NCBI RefSeq assembly: GCF_024753545.1
Contig: NZ_JANTOO010000019.1
Coordinates: forward strand, 1-64,000
Direction: 5' to 3'
Origin: Lysinibacillus pinottii
Lineage (GTDB): Bacteria > Bacillota > Bacilli > Bacillales_A > Planococcaceae
DNA: 64,000 nucleotides
The notes under the pieces were generated by a model. That model did no database searches. It was given only the letters and a program-made list of their open reading frames with translations, and was not told the origin of the DNA. Within the stretch, counting starts at the first letter, position 1. Each line of letters opens with the position of its first letter. Of this stretch, positions 28,753-38,344 are shown in pieces. A program made the position numbers and the translations under genes.

Positions 28753-30717
28753 TTAATATTTAAACTGGTTGATTAGCGATTTTAACTCATCCGCCATATG
28801 AGAGAGTGATTGAGCAGAGGCATTAATTTCTTCCATAGAAGCTAATTGCTCCTCTGTGGACGCGGCAACTTCTTCTGATGTAGCAGCATTTCCTTTAGCT
28901 GAAAAAGCCAAATCCTCCGTAATAGCTGCAACCTCTTGAACACTAGCTGACATCTGTTCTGATGCGGAAGATACTTCTTGCATTTGCGGCGTAATTTCTC
29001 GCATGCTGGTCATGATGACTTGGAACTTTGCAATCGCTTCATCCGATACGCGTAAACCACTTTGTACGTCGTTAGTAACTTGGGCCATAATGTGTACCGA
29101 TTGCTCCGTATCTGCTTGAATACCATGTACTAATTCGAAAATCTGTTTTGCTGATTGTTGGGATTGCTCTGCCAGTTTACGCACTTCATCTGCAACAACA
29201 GCGAATCCTTTCCCGTGTTCTCCTGCTCTTGCAGCTTCAATAGCAGCGTTGAGAGCGAGCAGATTCGTTTGGTCAGCAATGCCTGTAATCACATCTAAAA
29301 TAGACGTAATTTGTAGCGAGCGATTATGTAACGTTTGAATTTTTGTGTTTGATTCTGAAACGGATTGATGTATGGAATTCATTTGTTCTTTCGTATCTTG
29401 GACTGCTTTGCCACCCTCATCTGCCTGTATCGTAGCGTGCTGTGAAAGATCCGTAACAGTAGAAGAAATTTCTGCAACATGAAGAATTGCTTTTGACAGT
29501 TCATTTAATGATTCAGCATTTTTGTTTGCATTCGTAGTTTGCGTATCTGCACTAGATGCAACTTCTTGTATAGCAATTGCCACTTGCTCGGTTGCTAAAC
29601 TCGTTTGATCAGCATTAGCTGTTAATTCTTCCGCTGAAGATGCGACTTCTTCTGCATTGACTTCTACTTTCTTTATAAGTGTTCGAAGACTTTCACGCAT
29701 ATCATTGAACGCCTGGCCTAATTGTCCAATTTCATCATTCGATGTGATGCTCACTTTTTCAGTTAAATCACCTTTACTGATTGTCACTGCACTTTCTTTT
29801 AACTTGCCAATTGGTCTAATAATTCCTTTTACTACAAAATAAACGGCTATGGAACTTACCACAATGGCAATGACTAGTACAAGTATAGTGGTATACAATA
29901 TGGAAGCTGCAGATTCATCTATTTCTTTCGAAAAGATGGTTCCTGTAATTTTCCAGCCCGTCAATTTATTCGTTGTAAAAAATACTATACGTTTATCACC
30001 TTCATATACATAATCATACGTCCCAGATTCTTTCTCGTATATCTGATTAAAGAAGCTCTCTTTCACTTCCCCTCCACCCTCTAAAGTAGGATGTGAAATA
30101 ACTTTTTTGTTTTCATCAAAAATAGAAGAATATCCATTTTTTCCTATACTAATAGATTCTGATGTTATTTGTAAGTCTGCCAGTTTAAGATCTAATGCCA
30201 CAACTCCTGAGCGGTCTTTTAACTGCTTAGCAATTGTCACAATCATTTCTTCAGTCCTCACATCTTTGTAGGGTTCTGTTATAAAAGGTTTCCCTTGAAG
30301 CTTTACTGCTTCTTTATACCAAACTCTATCCAGAGGATTATAGTTTTCTGCAGTAGACACGTCCTCTCCTTGAATAAACGCTCCACTATTCGTTGCAACA
30401 TATATGCTGAAGACATCTGGATTTAGTTTAAAGTATTGATGAAGTGATGATCTTAATGCAACCTCACCCTGTCCATACATCGAAGAATTAATTTCCTCAC
30501 TAAAGACTTCAATTTCGTTAATTTTTTCACTGATGGTTTTGTCTATAAGTTTGTTTAATACCCCAACACTTTGGTTGGCACTTTGCAGAATTTCCTTTTC
30601 TATAGAATCTTTAGCTGATAAGTATGACAATACCCCAACTAAAACAACGGGGATTATTAATACAAGTCCAAATGAAATATACAACTTACTTTTAAGGCTT
30701 TTAAATACAGTTTTCAT
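28753..30717 (-). CDS. Methyl-accepting chemotaxis protein with dCache sensor
   Basis: A 654-aa transmembrane chemoreceptor. Order: short cytosolic tail, TM1 (about 12-32), extracellular double-Cache sensor (about 37-275; MIVTIAKQLKDRSGVVALDL is characteristic), TM2 (about 280-302), HAMP (about 303-355) and a cytosolic methylation/signalling coiled coil whose hairpin tip (about 475-520) reads NLLALNAAIEAARAGEHGKG. It would sense a small ligand and control CheA through CheW. The ligand cannot be predicted. A weak sigma-D-like site (TAAA, then TTGATAG, spacer 13) is seen on the minus strand at about 30810-30834. Its 3' side ends in the intron-invaded terminator. Confidence 0.92.
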   Translation of the reverse strand: MKTVFKSLKSKLYISFGLVLIIPVVLVGVLSYLSAKDSIEKEILQSANQSVGVLNKLIDKTISEKINEIEVFSEEINSSMYGQGEVALRSSLHQYFKLNPDVFSIYVATNSGAFIQGEDVSTAENYNPLDRVWYKEAVKLQGKPFITEPYKDVRTEEMIVTIAKQLKDRSGVVALDLKLADLQITSESISIGKNGYSSIFDENKKVISHPTLEGGGEVKESFFNQIYEKESGTYDYVYEGDKRIVFFTTNKLTGWKITGTIFSKEIDESAASILYTTILVLVIAIVVSSIAVYFVVKGIIRPIGKLKESAVTISKGDLTEKVSITSNDEIGQLGQAFNDMRESLRTLIKKVEVNAEEVASSAEELTANADQTSLATEQVAIAIQEVASSADTQTTNANKNAESLNELSKAILHVAEISSTVTDLSQHATIQADEGGKAVQDTKEQMNSIHQSVSESNTKIQTLHNRSLQITSILDVITGIADQTNLLALNAAIEAARAGEHGKGFAVVADEVRKLAEQSQQSAKQIFELVHGIQADTEQSVHIMAQVTNDVQSGLRVSDEAIAKFQVIMTSMREITPQMQEVSSASEQMSASVQEVAAITEDLAFSAKGNAATSEEVAASTEEQLASMEEINASAQSLSHMADELKSLINQFKY

Positions 30718-31322
30718 GTAACGGTTCTCCTTTTTCTACATAAGGTTTACAAGCTTTTTTTAAGATGCTTGCTTACAACTATTGTCCGTATTCTTTTTTC
30801 GCAAACCTACTATCAATTTACTGATTAGGCTTTAAAAAAGAAGAAAGCTTCCATTCGAGGGTACTAAAGAAATTCGGTTTTCGTTAGTATATATCTTGCT
30901 CACTTCAGATTTACCAACTTGAAAAGTCCATTTGTATAACAATTGCTATGGCAAATCGACTTTTTCAGCGCCCTCCTTCCATACATGTTTTTTTACAGTT
31001 CCTTTGGTTCATAAATTATACTCTTTGTTTTTATCGGTCTAAATGCTTGAATTCGAAGACTTTTTTGTTTCCCACATGAACTACATAGACAATGATTTGT
31101 AATGTAAGACCAATTTCAAAAGTCCTCTAGTGGACTGAATAGCACTGAAAAACTTAGTTTTTTTAATGGGAATCGCAACACTAGTTTTTCTAACGAAATT
31201 GATCATAGCATTGTTCTAGTTAAAGATGAAAATGAATACCCTGCTGCGAATAAATAAAAGGCTTGAGCTAAGTGCAATAATAGATTCAATCCTTTTAAGT
31301 TTTGTCTTAAGAATTAATCGTT
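30718..31322. other. Intergenic region with one coding remnant
   Basis: About 600 bp. The plus strand has an open, coding-looking stretch without a start at about 31108-31257 (ends VLVKDENEYPAANK). It is probably a gene tail left by rearrangement; family not recognised. Nothing else was recognised. Confidence 0.35.
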
Positions 31323-31937
31323 CTAGCTTTCTGCTTTCTTAGTGGGGTTATGAGTAATCTTGTTTTCTTCGATACAATATTGATAAAATGATTTTAATGC
31401 AGTTAGTTTCAGTTGAATACTACGTATTTTTAACCCTTTTACACTTAGAGTTGCCAGCCAATTACGTATATCCTTTGCCCTTACTTTTGTATGTTTGTCC
31501 ATATTAATATCGATAATATTTAATGCTGACATTTCTGAGACACGGCAACCCGATGTAAGAAAAAATAAAATAATAGCCTTATCACGAGTTGATAATTGTT
31601 CAGAGATAAGTTTAATACGAGAAAACTCATACTCATCTAAATAATTAGGAAGTGATTTAGATAATTGAGGTCTCCAACGTTTTTTTTTCACCCTTTCTAT
31701 ATATTCTTCATCAAAACAAAATTGAAAAAAGGTTGATAGTGTTGCATGTACAAGCGCTATTGTATTTGTTTTTTTATGTATCGAAAAATCATTAATCCAT
31801 TTTCTAACATTCTCTGAGGTCATATCCTTCAGTGGAACCTTATATTCACGTAGGAAGCATTCCAGTATCCATTTATACTTAGTTATAGTCGCAACTGCTT
31901 TATTTTCTAATTTTAAACATAATAAATACTCATTCAA
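31323..31937 (-). pseudogene. Chimeric, deleted tyrosine recombinase
   Basis: A 204-aa open frame. Residues 1 to about 151 are a near-copy of the first recombinase of the array at 50650-51477, through the catalytic Arg (GCRVSEM). The reading then jumps to the N-terminal domain of the second recombinase (RAKDIRNWLATLS to ENKITHNPTKK) and ends. The rest of both catalytic domains, including the HxxR and Tyr motifs, is missing. The jump deletes what corresponds to about 50511-51026 of the array and keeps the frame. It cannot recombine DNA, though a DNA-binding product is possible. The breakpoint at the left is about 31333. Confidence 0.85.
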
Positions 31938-32158
31938 TACTTTTATAGTTATTGAAGAGATATAAATATCCGTACTCTTCCAGTATTCATCAATAGTTTT
32001 TATTTTCTCGTGTCCAAACTAATAGAATATGATTAAACTTATTAGGACTAGTATTTCCATTTTTAGAATGTCTATATATTACTATTAGACTTAATACATT
32101 TAACTAGACAAAATAATAAAATATTTTTATCAAGAGGCTTATTATATCCATAATAAAA

Positions 32159-32189
32159 AAGCTCTGCTGACACTTTCTTTACAGAGCTT
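32159..32189 (-). terminator. Terminator of the zinc-ribbon gene (copy 1)
   Basis: Stem AAGCTCTG / CAGAGCTT, with a T run on the minus strand (32153-32160). It matches the terminator at 51699-51729. Confidence 0.8.
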
Positions 32190-32233
32190 CTACTATAAAC
32201 TTCTCGATTGAATATTGATAAACAACCTATTAG

Positions 32234-32434
32234 TCATTTGATAAGATGTTTATTATAGTCAATCCACTTTTCCATTTCCCTCTCAACAGCTCTATTTTGC
32301 CATTCAAACCAAATACCAGAACACTCACTACAATGACTGTCTACCCCGTTCTTTCTATACGTATCTCTATAAGTAAATATAGTTTTTTTTCGACAACTGT
32401 AGCAAAAGATTTCTTTTTCTTTATAAAATTCCAT
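32234..32434 (-). CDS. Zinc-ribbon micro-protein (copy 1)
   Basis: A 66-aa protein with two CxxC pairs (CYSC near residue 10 and CSEC near 35) spaced as in a small zinc ribbon, followed by a Trp/Glu-rich helix (IWFEWQNRAVEREMEKWI). It differs by one residue (Glu8 here, Lys there) from the copy at 51767-51967. The shared start with AGGTAGG 6 bases upstream is ATG 32434; the in-frame ATG further up is not kept in the second copy. It travels with the recombinase array and may be an accessory DNA- or protein-binding factor. Function is unknown. Confidence 0.65.
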   Translation of the reverse strand: MEFYKEKEIFCYSCRKKTIFTYRDTYRKNGVDSHCSECSGIWFEWQNRAVEREMEKWIDYNKHLIK

Positions 32435-32644
32435 ACTTAACCTACCTAATGATTTTAACTTATTCATCTCCTTTTTTTATTAAAGTTATTCAAACATTTT
32501 TAGGAGTTAAACTTTTAAGAGTTTTCTATGGCATAGTTATTAGTCTATTGACAGAAGGATTGTACTAAAAAAGCAAATAACATTGGGTAAGATAAGAAAA
32601 TAAATAAACATTACAAGGAATCGCTCTATATTAACTAGAATGAG
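32234..32644 (-). repeat. Right part of the duplicated recombinase segment
   Basis: The zinc-ribbon gene and its upstream DNA match 51767-52177. Similarity stops just after CTAGAATGAG (32635-32644 and 52168-52177), which marks one candidate end of the mobile segment. Confidence 0.7.
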
Positions 32645-32759
32645 CATTCTTCTATCCAAAGTTTACTTTCTTTAATTGAGTAAATATAAAATAAAAAAAG
32701 AGACAATCATATAAGATGATTGCCTCTGAATTTAACTTTTAAAAGAAAGAAATTTTAGG

Positions 32760-33270
32760 GAAATAAGTTTCTTATAGATCTACCACTGACGGGTTTCTTC
32801 GCTCCTGCTAGTTTTACCCTTCTCTTATGTTACCATACAAGTCCAAACGGCTAGCAATCTACACTACTACAAACCCGCTGACATCTTATTAGCCTCACTG
32901 GTGCTGACACACCTCTTCTAACAAGACTTCAAACGTTCCACTACTTCCATCCCTTATTTTCCAGGAATAAGAACGACCGGTTTAACAGTCAATTCATCGA
33001 TTGCCACTATAGTATTGCAACTATAGGGATATACAGTGAGTTCCTAGCTTCATTTCGCACCATACATTAGTTTACCCTGCCTCCATGGATTCGTTTTCCT
33101 AACCATAGAAATCTTTTAATGAACCCCGCCTCGGTACCACCGGATACGACTTCACCTGACTTCATCCCTTTTGTGTCATTCAGCACAGCACTGGATGCAG
33201 GAGGATTAGGTACTTGTAGACTGACTGTTTTACAAGAACAGGACTTTCACCTATTAACTGGGAGTAATAG
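32760..33270 (-). ncRNA. Group-II-intron-like structured RNA, no ORF
   Basis: About 500 bp that is GC-richer than its surroundings and has no open frame. Read on the minus strand it begins shortly after a perfect terminator, with CCAGTTAATAGGTGAAAGTC and CTGTT, then GGGATGAAGTCAGGTGAAGT, CGTATCCGGTGGTACCGAGG, CGGGGTTC and later CACCAGTGAGGCTAATAAGA. The GGTGAAAGTCC block and the general texture are those of bacterial group II intron domain I. I could not find a GTGYG 5' end or a domain V, so class and ends are uncertain; another structured RNA is possible. Confidence 0.5.
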
Positions 33271-33277
33271 TTAGAAA

Positions 33278-33320
33278 GAAAACCCCATAGTTATTGCTTA
33301 ATGCAAAACATGGGGTTTTC
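33278..33320 (-). terminator. Terminator of the truncated S-layer gene
   Basis: Perfect 11-bp stem GAAAACCCCAT / ATGGGGTTTTC with a 21-base loop. On the minus strand TTTC follows and the intron-like RNA starts within about 20 bp. Confidence 0.9.
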
Positions 33321-33378
33321 ACTTCCACTCATTTCACTGAATGAATCAGCTTATAGAGTAACGTTTCGTTTAGTTTTA

Positions 33379-36009
33379 TTAAGAAGCTGTAACTGTGAAA
33401 GTACCAGTTTTAACTACTTTACCTTCAGCATTTAATACATTAACTGTGATTACTGAAGTACCAGCAGCTACGTGTGTTACTTTAACTTTATTTCCTGAAT
33501 CAACTACAGCTGCCACTTTAGTTAAATCAGCAGAAATAACTTCAAGAGTTTCATCTGTAGTAAGTGCAACTGTAGTACTTGAATCTGTGTCATTAACTGC
33601 TGCTAATGTTACATTGCCTAGTGCAGGTGTAATAGCTACAACTACAGCATTGTTATACTTTGTAACAGCTGCATCTAAAGCTGCTTTTGCATCAGTTAAT
33701 TGTTTTAATGTAGCTGTCGTTGTATCAACTGCTTTTGCAGTAGTAATAGCAGTTGTTAAAGCCGCTTTAGAACCTTCAACTTTGTTACCTACTGCTTTAC
33801 CTTCAGTAACAGGAACAGCTACAGTTGTATCTGCAGTAGCAATTGAAGCATTTAAAGCTGTTTTTGCAGCTTCAAGTGTTGTTGCAGCACCTTTTGAATC
33901 TAGTTCCACAGAAGTTGCTTCAATTTTAGCAATGATATTACCTGCTAAATCTTCAACAAAACGTGGGTTAGTAACTTCAACTGTAGCAGCAACTAAACTT
34001 TTCTCTAGAGTTAAGATAAGTGTTTTATTAGTAGCATCTGCTGCATCTAATTCTACTTTAGTTACTTTAACATTATTATCTGATGATTTTAGACCATCTT
34101 TTACAATGAAATCTGACTCTGGTTTACCACCAGCTGTAAGTTGAACAGCTTCATTGAAAGTAATTTTAATTTGATCGTCTCTGTTTGCAACAGCTGTTAT
34201 TTTTTCAGTATCAACAGTAGGTGCGATTTTGTCAGCGACAACTGGTGAAACTCCACCTGTGATATTTTTACCTAAAACGTCAACAGTTGATGGAGATGGT
34301 TTAACAGTTAAATTAACACCTTTAACATCTTCTGTTAAATCTGTTTTTAAAGTGAAAGTTACTGTTTTGCCATCAGTAGAAATTTCATTATGAGCAATTT
34401 CAGAACCATTGATTGTGAAATCACCTTGTACTAGTGATTGAATTGGGTTAGAGAACTTTACTACAACTTTATTTTTAGCAGTAGCTTCAACAGAATTAAT
34501 AATAGTTGCAGTTTGATCTGTAACTGCTACTTCTTTAGTTAAATCTTTTAAATGGTTACCAGCTAAATCTTTAACTAGTTGAACTTTTACTTTAAAGTTA
34601 GGACCTGAAAGTGGAAGCTCATTATTGAAGTTAAGAATAACTCCTTTTGCATCTTGAGTTACATTGAATGATGCAATTGTTAATTTCTTGCCGTCTGGAC
34701 CAGTAACAGTATATTTATCTGTATCGACGATTGAACCGTCTCCACTTGTTGCCATTGCTTCATTAAATGCAACATAAAGTTGTTTACTACCTAGACGAGT
34801 AACAGATGTTAATTCAGGAGGTGTTACATCTTTTACTGATAAAGTTGTAGTGTATGGAAGCATAACATTTTTCAATGTAGTGTTATCAGCTACACCAGTT
34901 ACACTTAATGTGTAATCAGTATTATCTTTTAAAGAACCTAGTAATGTAATTGTAACTTCTTTATCTTTTGATACATTTACAGTACTAGAAATTGGTTGTA
35001 CTTTACCATCTTTATCTTTAATCACATAGTTAGCAGCTTTCTTAGCTGTATCTGTATCTAATGATTTTGTAAATTTGATAGTGATTTGTTTGTTGTTAGA
35101 ATCTTTAACAAATGTAGAGCTAATTACTTCTGGACGAGTTTGATCGATTACAGGAGTTACTTGAACTTTAGTATCTTTATCAATTACGTTACCAGAGTAG
35201 TCTTTTACATTAGTAACAAATAAATCTGTTGTATAAACAAGTTTATTGTCATTATTAAATGTTAATTCATATTTATCATCTGCAAGTTGTTTTACAGAAG
35301 AAGCTTGCTTTTTAGATCCACCTTGCATCCAGTAGATGTTAGAAGCAAATACTTGTTCAACTGGCTCAGAGAATTTAAGAACTACTTTCTCAAATGAAGC
35401 ACTTACAACTGATACAGTTGGAGCAGTTTTATCTTCAACAACGTTGAATTTAGTGTCAGCTTTCACTGTTTTGAAGCTGTTGTAATCTTCAGTACCTTCA
35501 GCAGTAAGAGTGTGTTCTCCATCTGTTAAAGCAGAAGATAATTTAATGATTACAGTGTTTAAGTTTGTTTGGATTGAACCAACAACTACTTTACCATCAA
35601 TTTGGAATTGTGATGTTTGAGCAGCTTTTACTGGCTCGCTGAATTGAACGCGAACAGTCTTGTTACCTAAAGCATCTACTTTAGTTACTGTTGGTACTGT
35701 ATTATCAAGAGGCTTGAATTTCAAATCTTTAGCATTGATAACTTTATCGCCAGCTTTAATATTGTTTACAGCTAATTTGTACTCAGATTGGTTCTCAAGT
35801 TTGTCAACAACAGTTAGAGTAACAGTGCTTCCATCTTCAGAAACTACTGCAGTATCAACTACAGGATCGTTAGCACCAGTAAGAGCATAGTTACCTGCTT
35901 CAGCAGCTGTAGATGGATCAACTTTACCGTCGAACTCTACTACTACTTGTTTAAGGTTAGTTGCAGTTTGAGTGCCAATAATAAAATAAAAAAACAAACC
36001 CAATTTCAA
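33379..36009 (-). pseudogene. 5'-truncated S-layer protein gene
   Basis: An open frame of 876 codons of which about 866 (up to 35976, Gly-Thr-Gln-Thr-Ala) are S-layer-type coding sequence. It encodes about eight Ig-like modules of about 95 aa with Lys/Thr/Val/Asp-rich composition, very low in Cys and Trp, a helical Ala-rich segment (about 745-795) and a final Ig-like domain. A signal peptide and the N-terminal SLH domains expected for Lysinibacillus S-layer proteins are absent: before 35976 the frame runs into unrelated sequence (Met-Lys-Leu-Gly-Leu then poly-Phe). No promoter or RBS is seen, so the gene is probably silent. It could be a donor cassette for S-layer variation, but that is inference. 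Confidence 0.8.
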
Positions 36010-36029
36010 TCATATCAAGGGTTTGAGCT

Positions 36030-36189
36030 TATTTTATCAGTGTTAACAATTCAGGTTAATTATGCAATTATGAAATCACTCGGACATGAAAAAATAGAAA
36101 CGACTATTATTTATATGGAGAAAGTTTTAGAGACAGATCAGCATGCGATTCATGAATGGGAAGCGGAGAATTTTAGTGGTTATATCTAA
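36030..36189 (+). pseudogene. C-terminal fragment of a tyrosine recombinase
   Basis: The open frame ends with SLGHEKIETTIIYMEKVLET, the GH...TTxxY box of phage-integrase-type recombinases including the nucleophilic Tyr, then TAA. The rest is missing. It abuts the truncated end of the S-layer gene on the opposite strand, and this relic is a candidate cause of that break. Confidence 0.7.
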
Positions 36190-36840
36190 AAATTTTAGAT
36201 TTGGTTGTTGTTTGTTTGATTAACTAATTTTTCAATAATTAGGGGAAAAATAATAGTTGGTCCTAATTCTACATCCTATGGAGGGTTTCCTGCAGTTCCA
36301 TCGTAGTATATTGTTATTGTTGCCTGTCTTAAGTTTTGTGATGATTGATAAAAATAAGGGCTTTTAATTATTGCATTCAAAGGAAATCCACTTTCTTAAT
36401 TAATCGTTTGTGATTTCCATACACCTGCAAATAACTTTTTATAGCATGCACGCAATAAAGAAATATATACAACAAATACGTCATTTTTGAATTTTTAAAA
36501 TCATAAACAAATTATTTATTTCAAATTAATTTCCTAGTATAGCCTAATACTTCAAAATTTTAATGAAAAGCAAAAATAGAGTCTAATAATAGATAAAGAA
36601 AAATATTCAATTGGCTTAATATTTAGTTAAATCAAAAAAGGACTAAACAATCCTGTTAGAATGTCATTTCCCAAAGTCCCAGCGTACTAGAACCAATGGT
36701 TAGATATGGTTGCTCTTTTTATCTTCTTTTATATCTATATCGTCCGTTATAAAATGCCCTTTGATACAAATCACAATTTACAAATTTTAACATCAGATTT
36801 TACATACAATATATCTCTAACTCTCGAAGTGAATCAAAAC

Positions 36841-36863
36841 AAACAGGGTTCTTAACCCTGTTT
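36841..36863 (+). terminator. Terminator-like hairpin
   Basis: Perfect 10-bp stem AAACAGGGTT / AACCCTGTTT with a CTT loop and a T/G-rich tail (TGTTTGTTT). No intact gene ends immediately before it. Confidence 0.75.
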
Positions 36864-36896
36864 GTTTGTTTCCCCCTTAATCTATATTACTCTTGT

Positions 36897-36945
36897 TCAG
36901 CTAACCTGCCCCGTTAGTTTAAGTACATTTCTTCACAATCTCAAA
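36897..36945. repeat. Diverged direct repeat, copy 1 (partner 38184-38232)
   Basis: Both copies share the order 'CTAA(C/T)CTGCC(C/T)CGTTA..TTAAGTACA.T..TTCACAA.CTCA'. They bracket the DUF2268 lipoprotein gene in the same orientation. The nature of the repeat is unknown. Confidence 0.6.
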
Positions 36946-36970
36946 GTGATACTATCATAAATTTCCAATA

Positions 36971-37012
36971 AAAACATCTCATCTCTAAAAATCTATAGTG
37001 GTGAGATGTTTT
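36971..37012 (-). terminator. Terminator of the DUF2268 lipoprotein gene
   Basis: Stem AAAACATCTCA / TGAGATGTTTT with a loop of about 20 bases; minus-strand T run. Confidence 0.75.
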
Positions 37013-37143
37013 TAATCAAACTTTATTACAAATTATCAATCTACAACAATAGGAATAATTCAAGCTGTTTGGTACCAATAATAGGAGTTGGATCATTAGT
37101 TGAAGATAGATAAAGACTTACATCCGCAGACATAATAGATTTG

Positions 37144-38094
37144 TTATTTATAGTTTTCAAGATAGTTTCCTTTTTCAAAAATTTCTCTTGCACTTAGGGC
37201 AGTCCATTCCTCTGGGGTTACATTTGGGTGCAAATCAAGATAGGATTTTACCATTTTATAGCCCTCACTGTAACCATAACGATTAGGAAGGCCATTACCT
37301 CCCAGTATAATTTCGTATGACCGATTTAGATCATGCTTTTCGAGATCTACTACAATTTTTGACCAATAATATTTGTTGTATGTTAAATAAATTGGAACAT
37401 AATAAATATCAGGATAAACTAACTTTTCAAACATAAACGCCTTTCCTTCAAATATTAGGCTATCCAAAACGGTAAAAGATGGAGCATTACGTAAGTACTT
37501 CTCTGTCCAAACACTATGATGATATTCGTGAGCCATGCTAGATCTTAAAATATCTTCGTTATAATATTTGTTGTAAAGTACTATTATTTTTCCTGCCCCC
37601 ACAGTAGTCATTAGTGTATTTGTATTTGTGGCAGGAAAAACACATACAGTTGTTTCATTTCCAGATGGAAGAAGAACAGAAGATTTTAAAAGGGCTTCCT
37701 TAATAATTTTTTCAGTTTCTTCCCTATCAATTTTTTCACTTAATTGTTGATTTTCTGTTAAAAGGTCGGGAGCTACATTTAGAATTTCATCTGCCATATT
37801 AGGATATTCACCATTCTCAAAACAAGCACTATATACTGGTTTAATTACCTCTTCATTATAAATTTCCAATTGTGATTGTTTTGGATTAATTTCATCTTTA
37901 TCTGCATAGTTTTGATAAAGTTTATAGGCATTGACTATTTTAAATTTTTGACCTGTTTGTGGGTGTTCGAATGATAAAACGATACTTTCAATATCTTGCT
38001 TTGCTTTCGATTCTTCAGCTTGTGTGCAGGAAGTAAGTGTTAGCAACGTAATTATTAGAAGAAATATGACAACTGTTTTTTGATAATTTTTCAA
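37144..38094 (-). CDS. DUF2268-type putative zinc-protease lipoprotein
   Basis: A 316-aa exported lipoprotein. The signal peptide ends in a lipobox (LTLTSC, Cys near residue 23). The body carries a HExxH zinc motif (AHEYHHSVW, about 188-196), and the later SLIFEGKAFMFEK helix offers a Glu as possible third ligand. This is the pattern of the DUF2268 'predicted Zn-dependent protease' group. It would act on the outer face of the membrane; the substrate is unknown. The nearest recognisable RBS (AGGAGG in the complement of 38101-38106) lies a short distance before the ATG. It is bracketed by the diverged direct repeats at 36.9 and 38.2 kb. Confidence 0.8.
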   Translation of the reverse strand: MKNYQKTVVIFLLIITLLTLTSCTQAEESKAKQDIESIVLSFEHPQTGQKFKIVNAYKLYQNYADKDEINPKQSQLEIYNEEVIKPVYSACFENGEYPNMADEILNVAPDLLTENQQLSEKIDREETEKIIKEALLKSSVLLPSGNETTVCVFPATNTNTLMTTVGAGKIIVLYNKYYNEDILRSSMAHEYHHSVWTEKYLRNAPSFTVLDSLIFEGKAFMFEKLVYPDIYYVPIYLTYNKYYWSKIVVDLEKHDLNRSYEIILGGNGLPNRYGYSEGYKMVKSYLDLHPNVTPEEWTALSAREIFEKGNYLENYK

Positions 38095-38183
38095 ATAAAA
38101 TCCTCCTATGTAAAAAACAGACTATTCACCTAATTATTTTACCATATTTCAATATAATTCTCGTATTACTTTGAATTTCTTAT

Positions 38184-38232
38184 TGAACTAATCTGCCTCG
38201 TTACCTTAAGTACACTGTTTCACAAACTCACA
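38184..38232. repeat. Diverged direct repeat, copy 2
   Basis: Partner of 36897-36945; see there. It shares CTGCC(T)CGTTA and TTAAGTACA blocks in the same order and spacing. Confidence 0.58.
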
Positions 38233-38271
38233 TCAAGATTAATATAAAATCCTATTTTTAATTTAGAAGTG

Positions 38272-38298
38272 TTATTCAATTAAATGGCCCTATAATAA
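38272..38298. repeat. REP-like palindromic repeat, copy a
   Basis: Reads TTATTCAATTAAATGGCCCT then ATAATAA, one degenerate copy of a motif TTATTCAATTAWATGGCCCG + ATTGTTGAATAA. It lies just past the terminator of a minus-strand gene. Confidence 0.6.
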
Positions 38299-38302
38299 AA
38301 AA

Positions 38303-38324
38303 ACACCCATTTCTACATGAGTGT
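38303..38324 (-). terminator. Terminator of the frameshifted recombinase gene
   Basis: Stem ACACCCAT / ATGAGTGT with one mismatch, followed on the minus strand by a run of T. Confidence 0.78.
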
Positions 38325-38344
38325 CTTAATTGAATGAAAGTTCT

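Larger units (their letters stand above)
36190..37143. other. AT-rich intergenic region
   Basis: About 950 bp with no gene recognised. It contains two hairpin terminators and one copy of a diverged repeat (all listed separately). Confidence 0.45.

Noticed and set aside
32246..32440. Plus-strand frame opposite the zinc-ribbon gene, conserved in both copies
   Set aside because: It is conserved only because the segment is duplicated; the minus frame has the CxxC pairs, RBS and terminator.
33395..34144. Long plus-strand open frame (249 codons) over the S-layer gene
   Set aside because: It is the complement of the Thr/Val/Ala-rich S-layer coding sequence, whose codon pattern leaves the opposite frame open; no RBS or family features.
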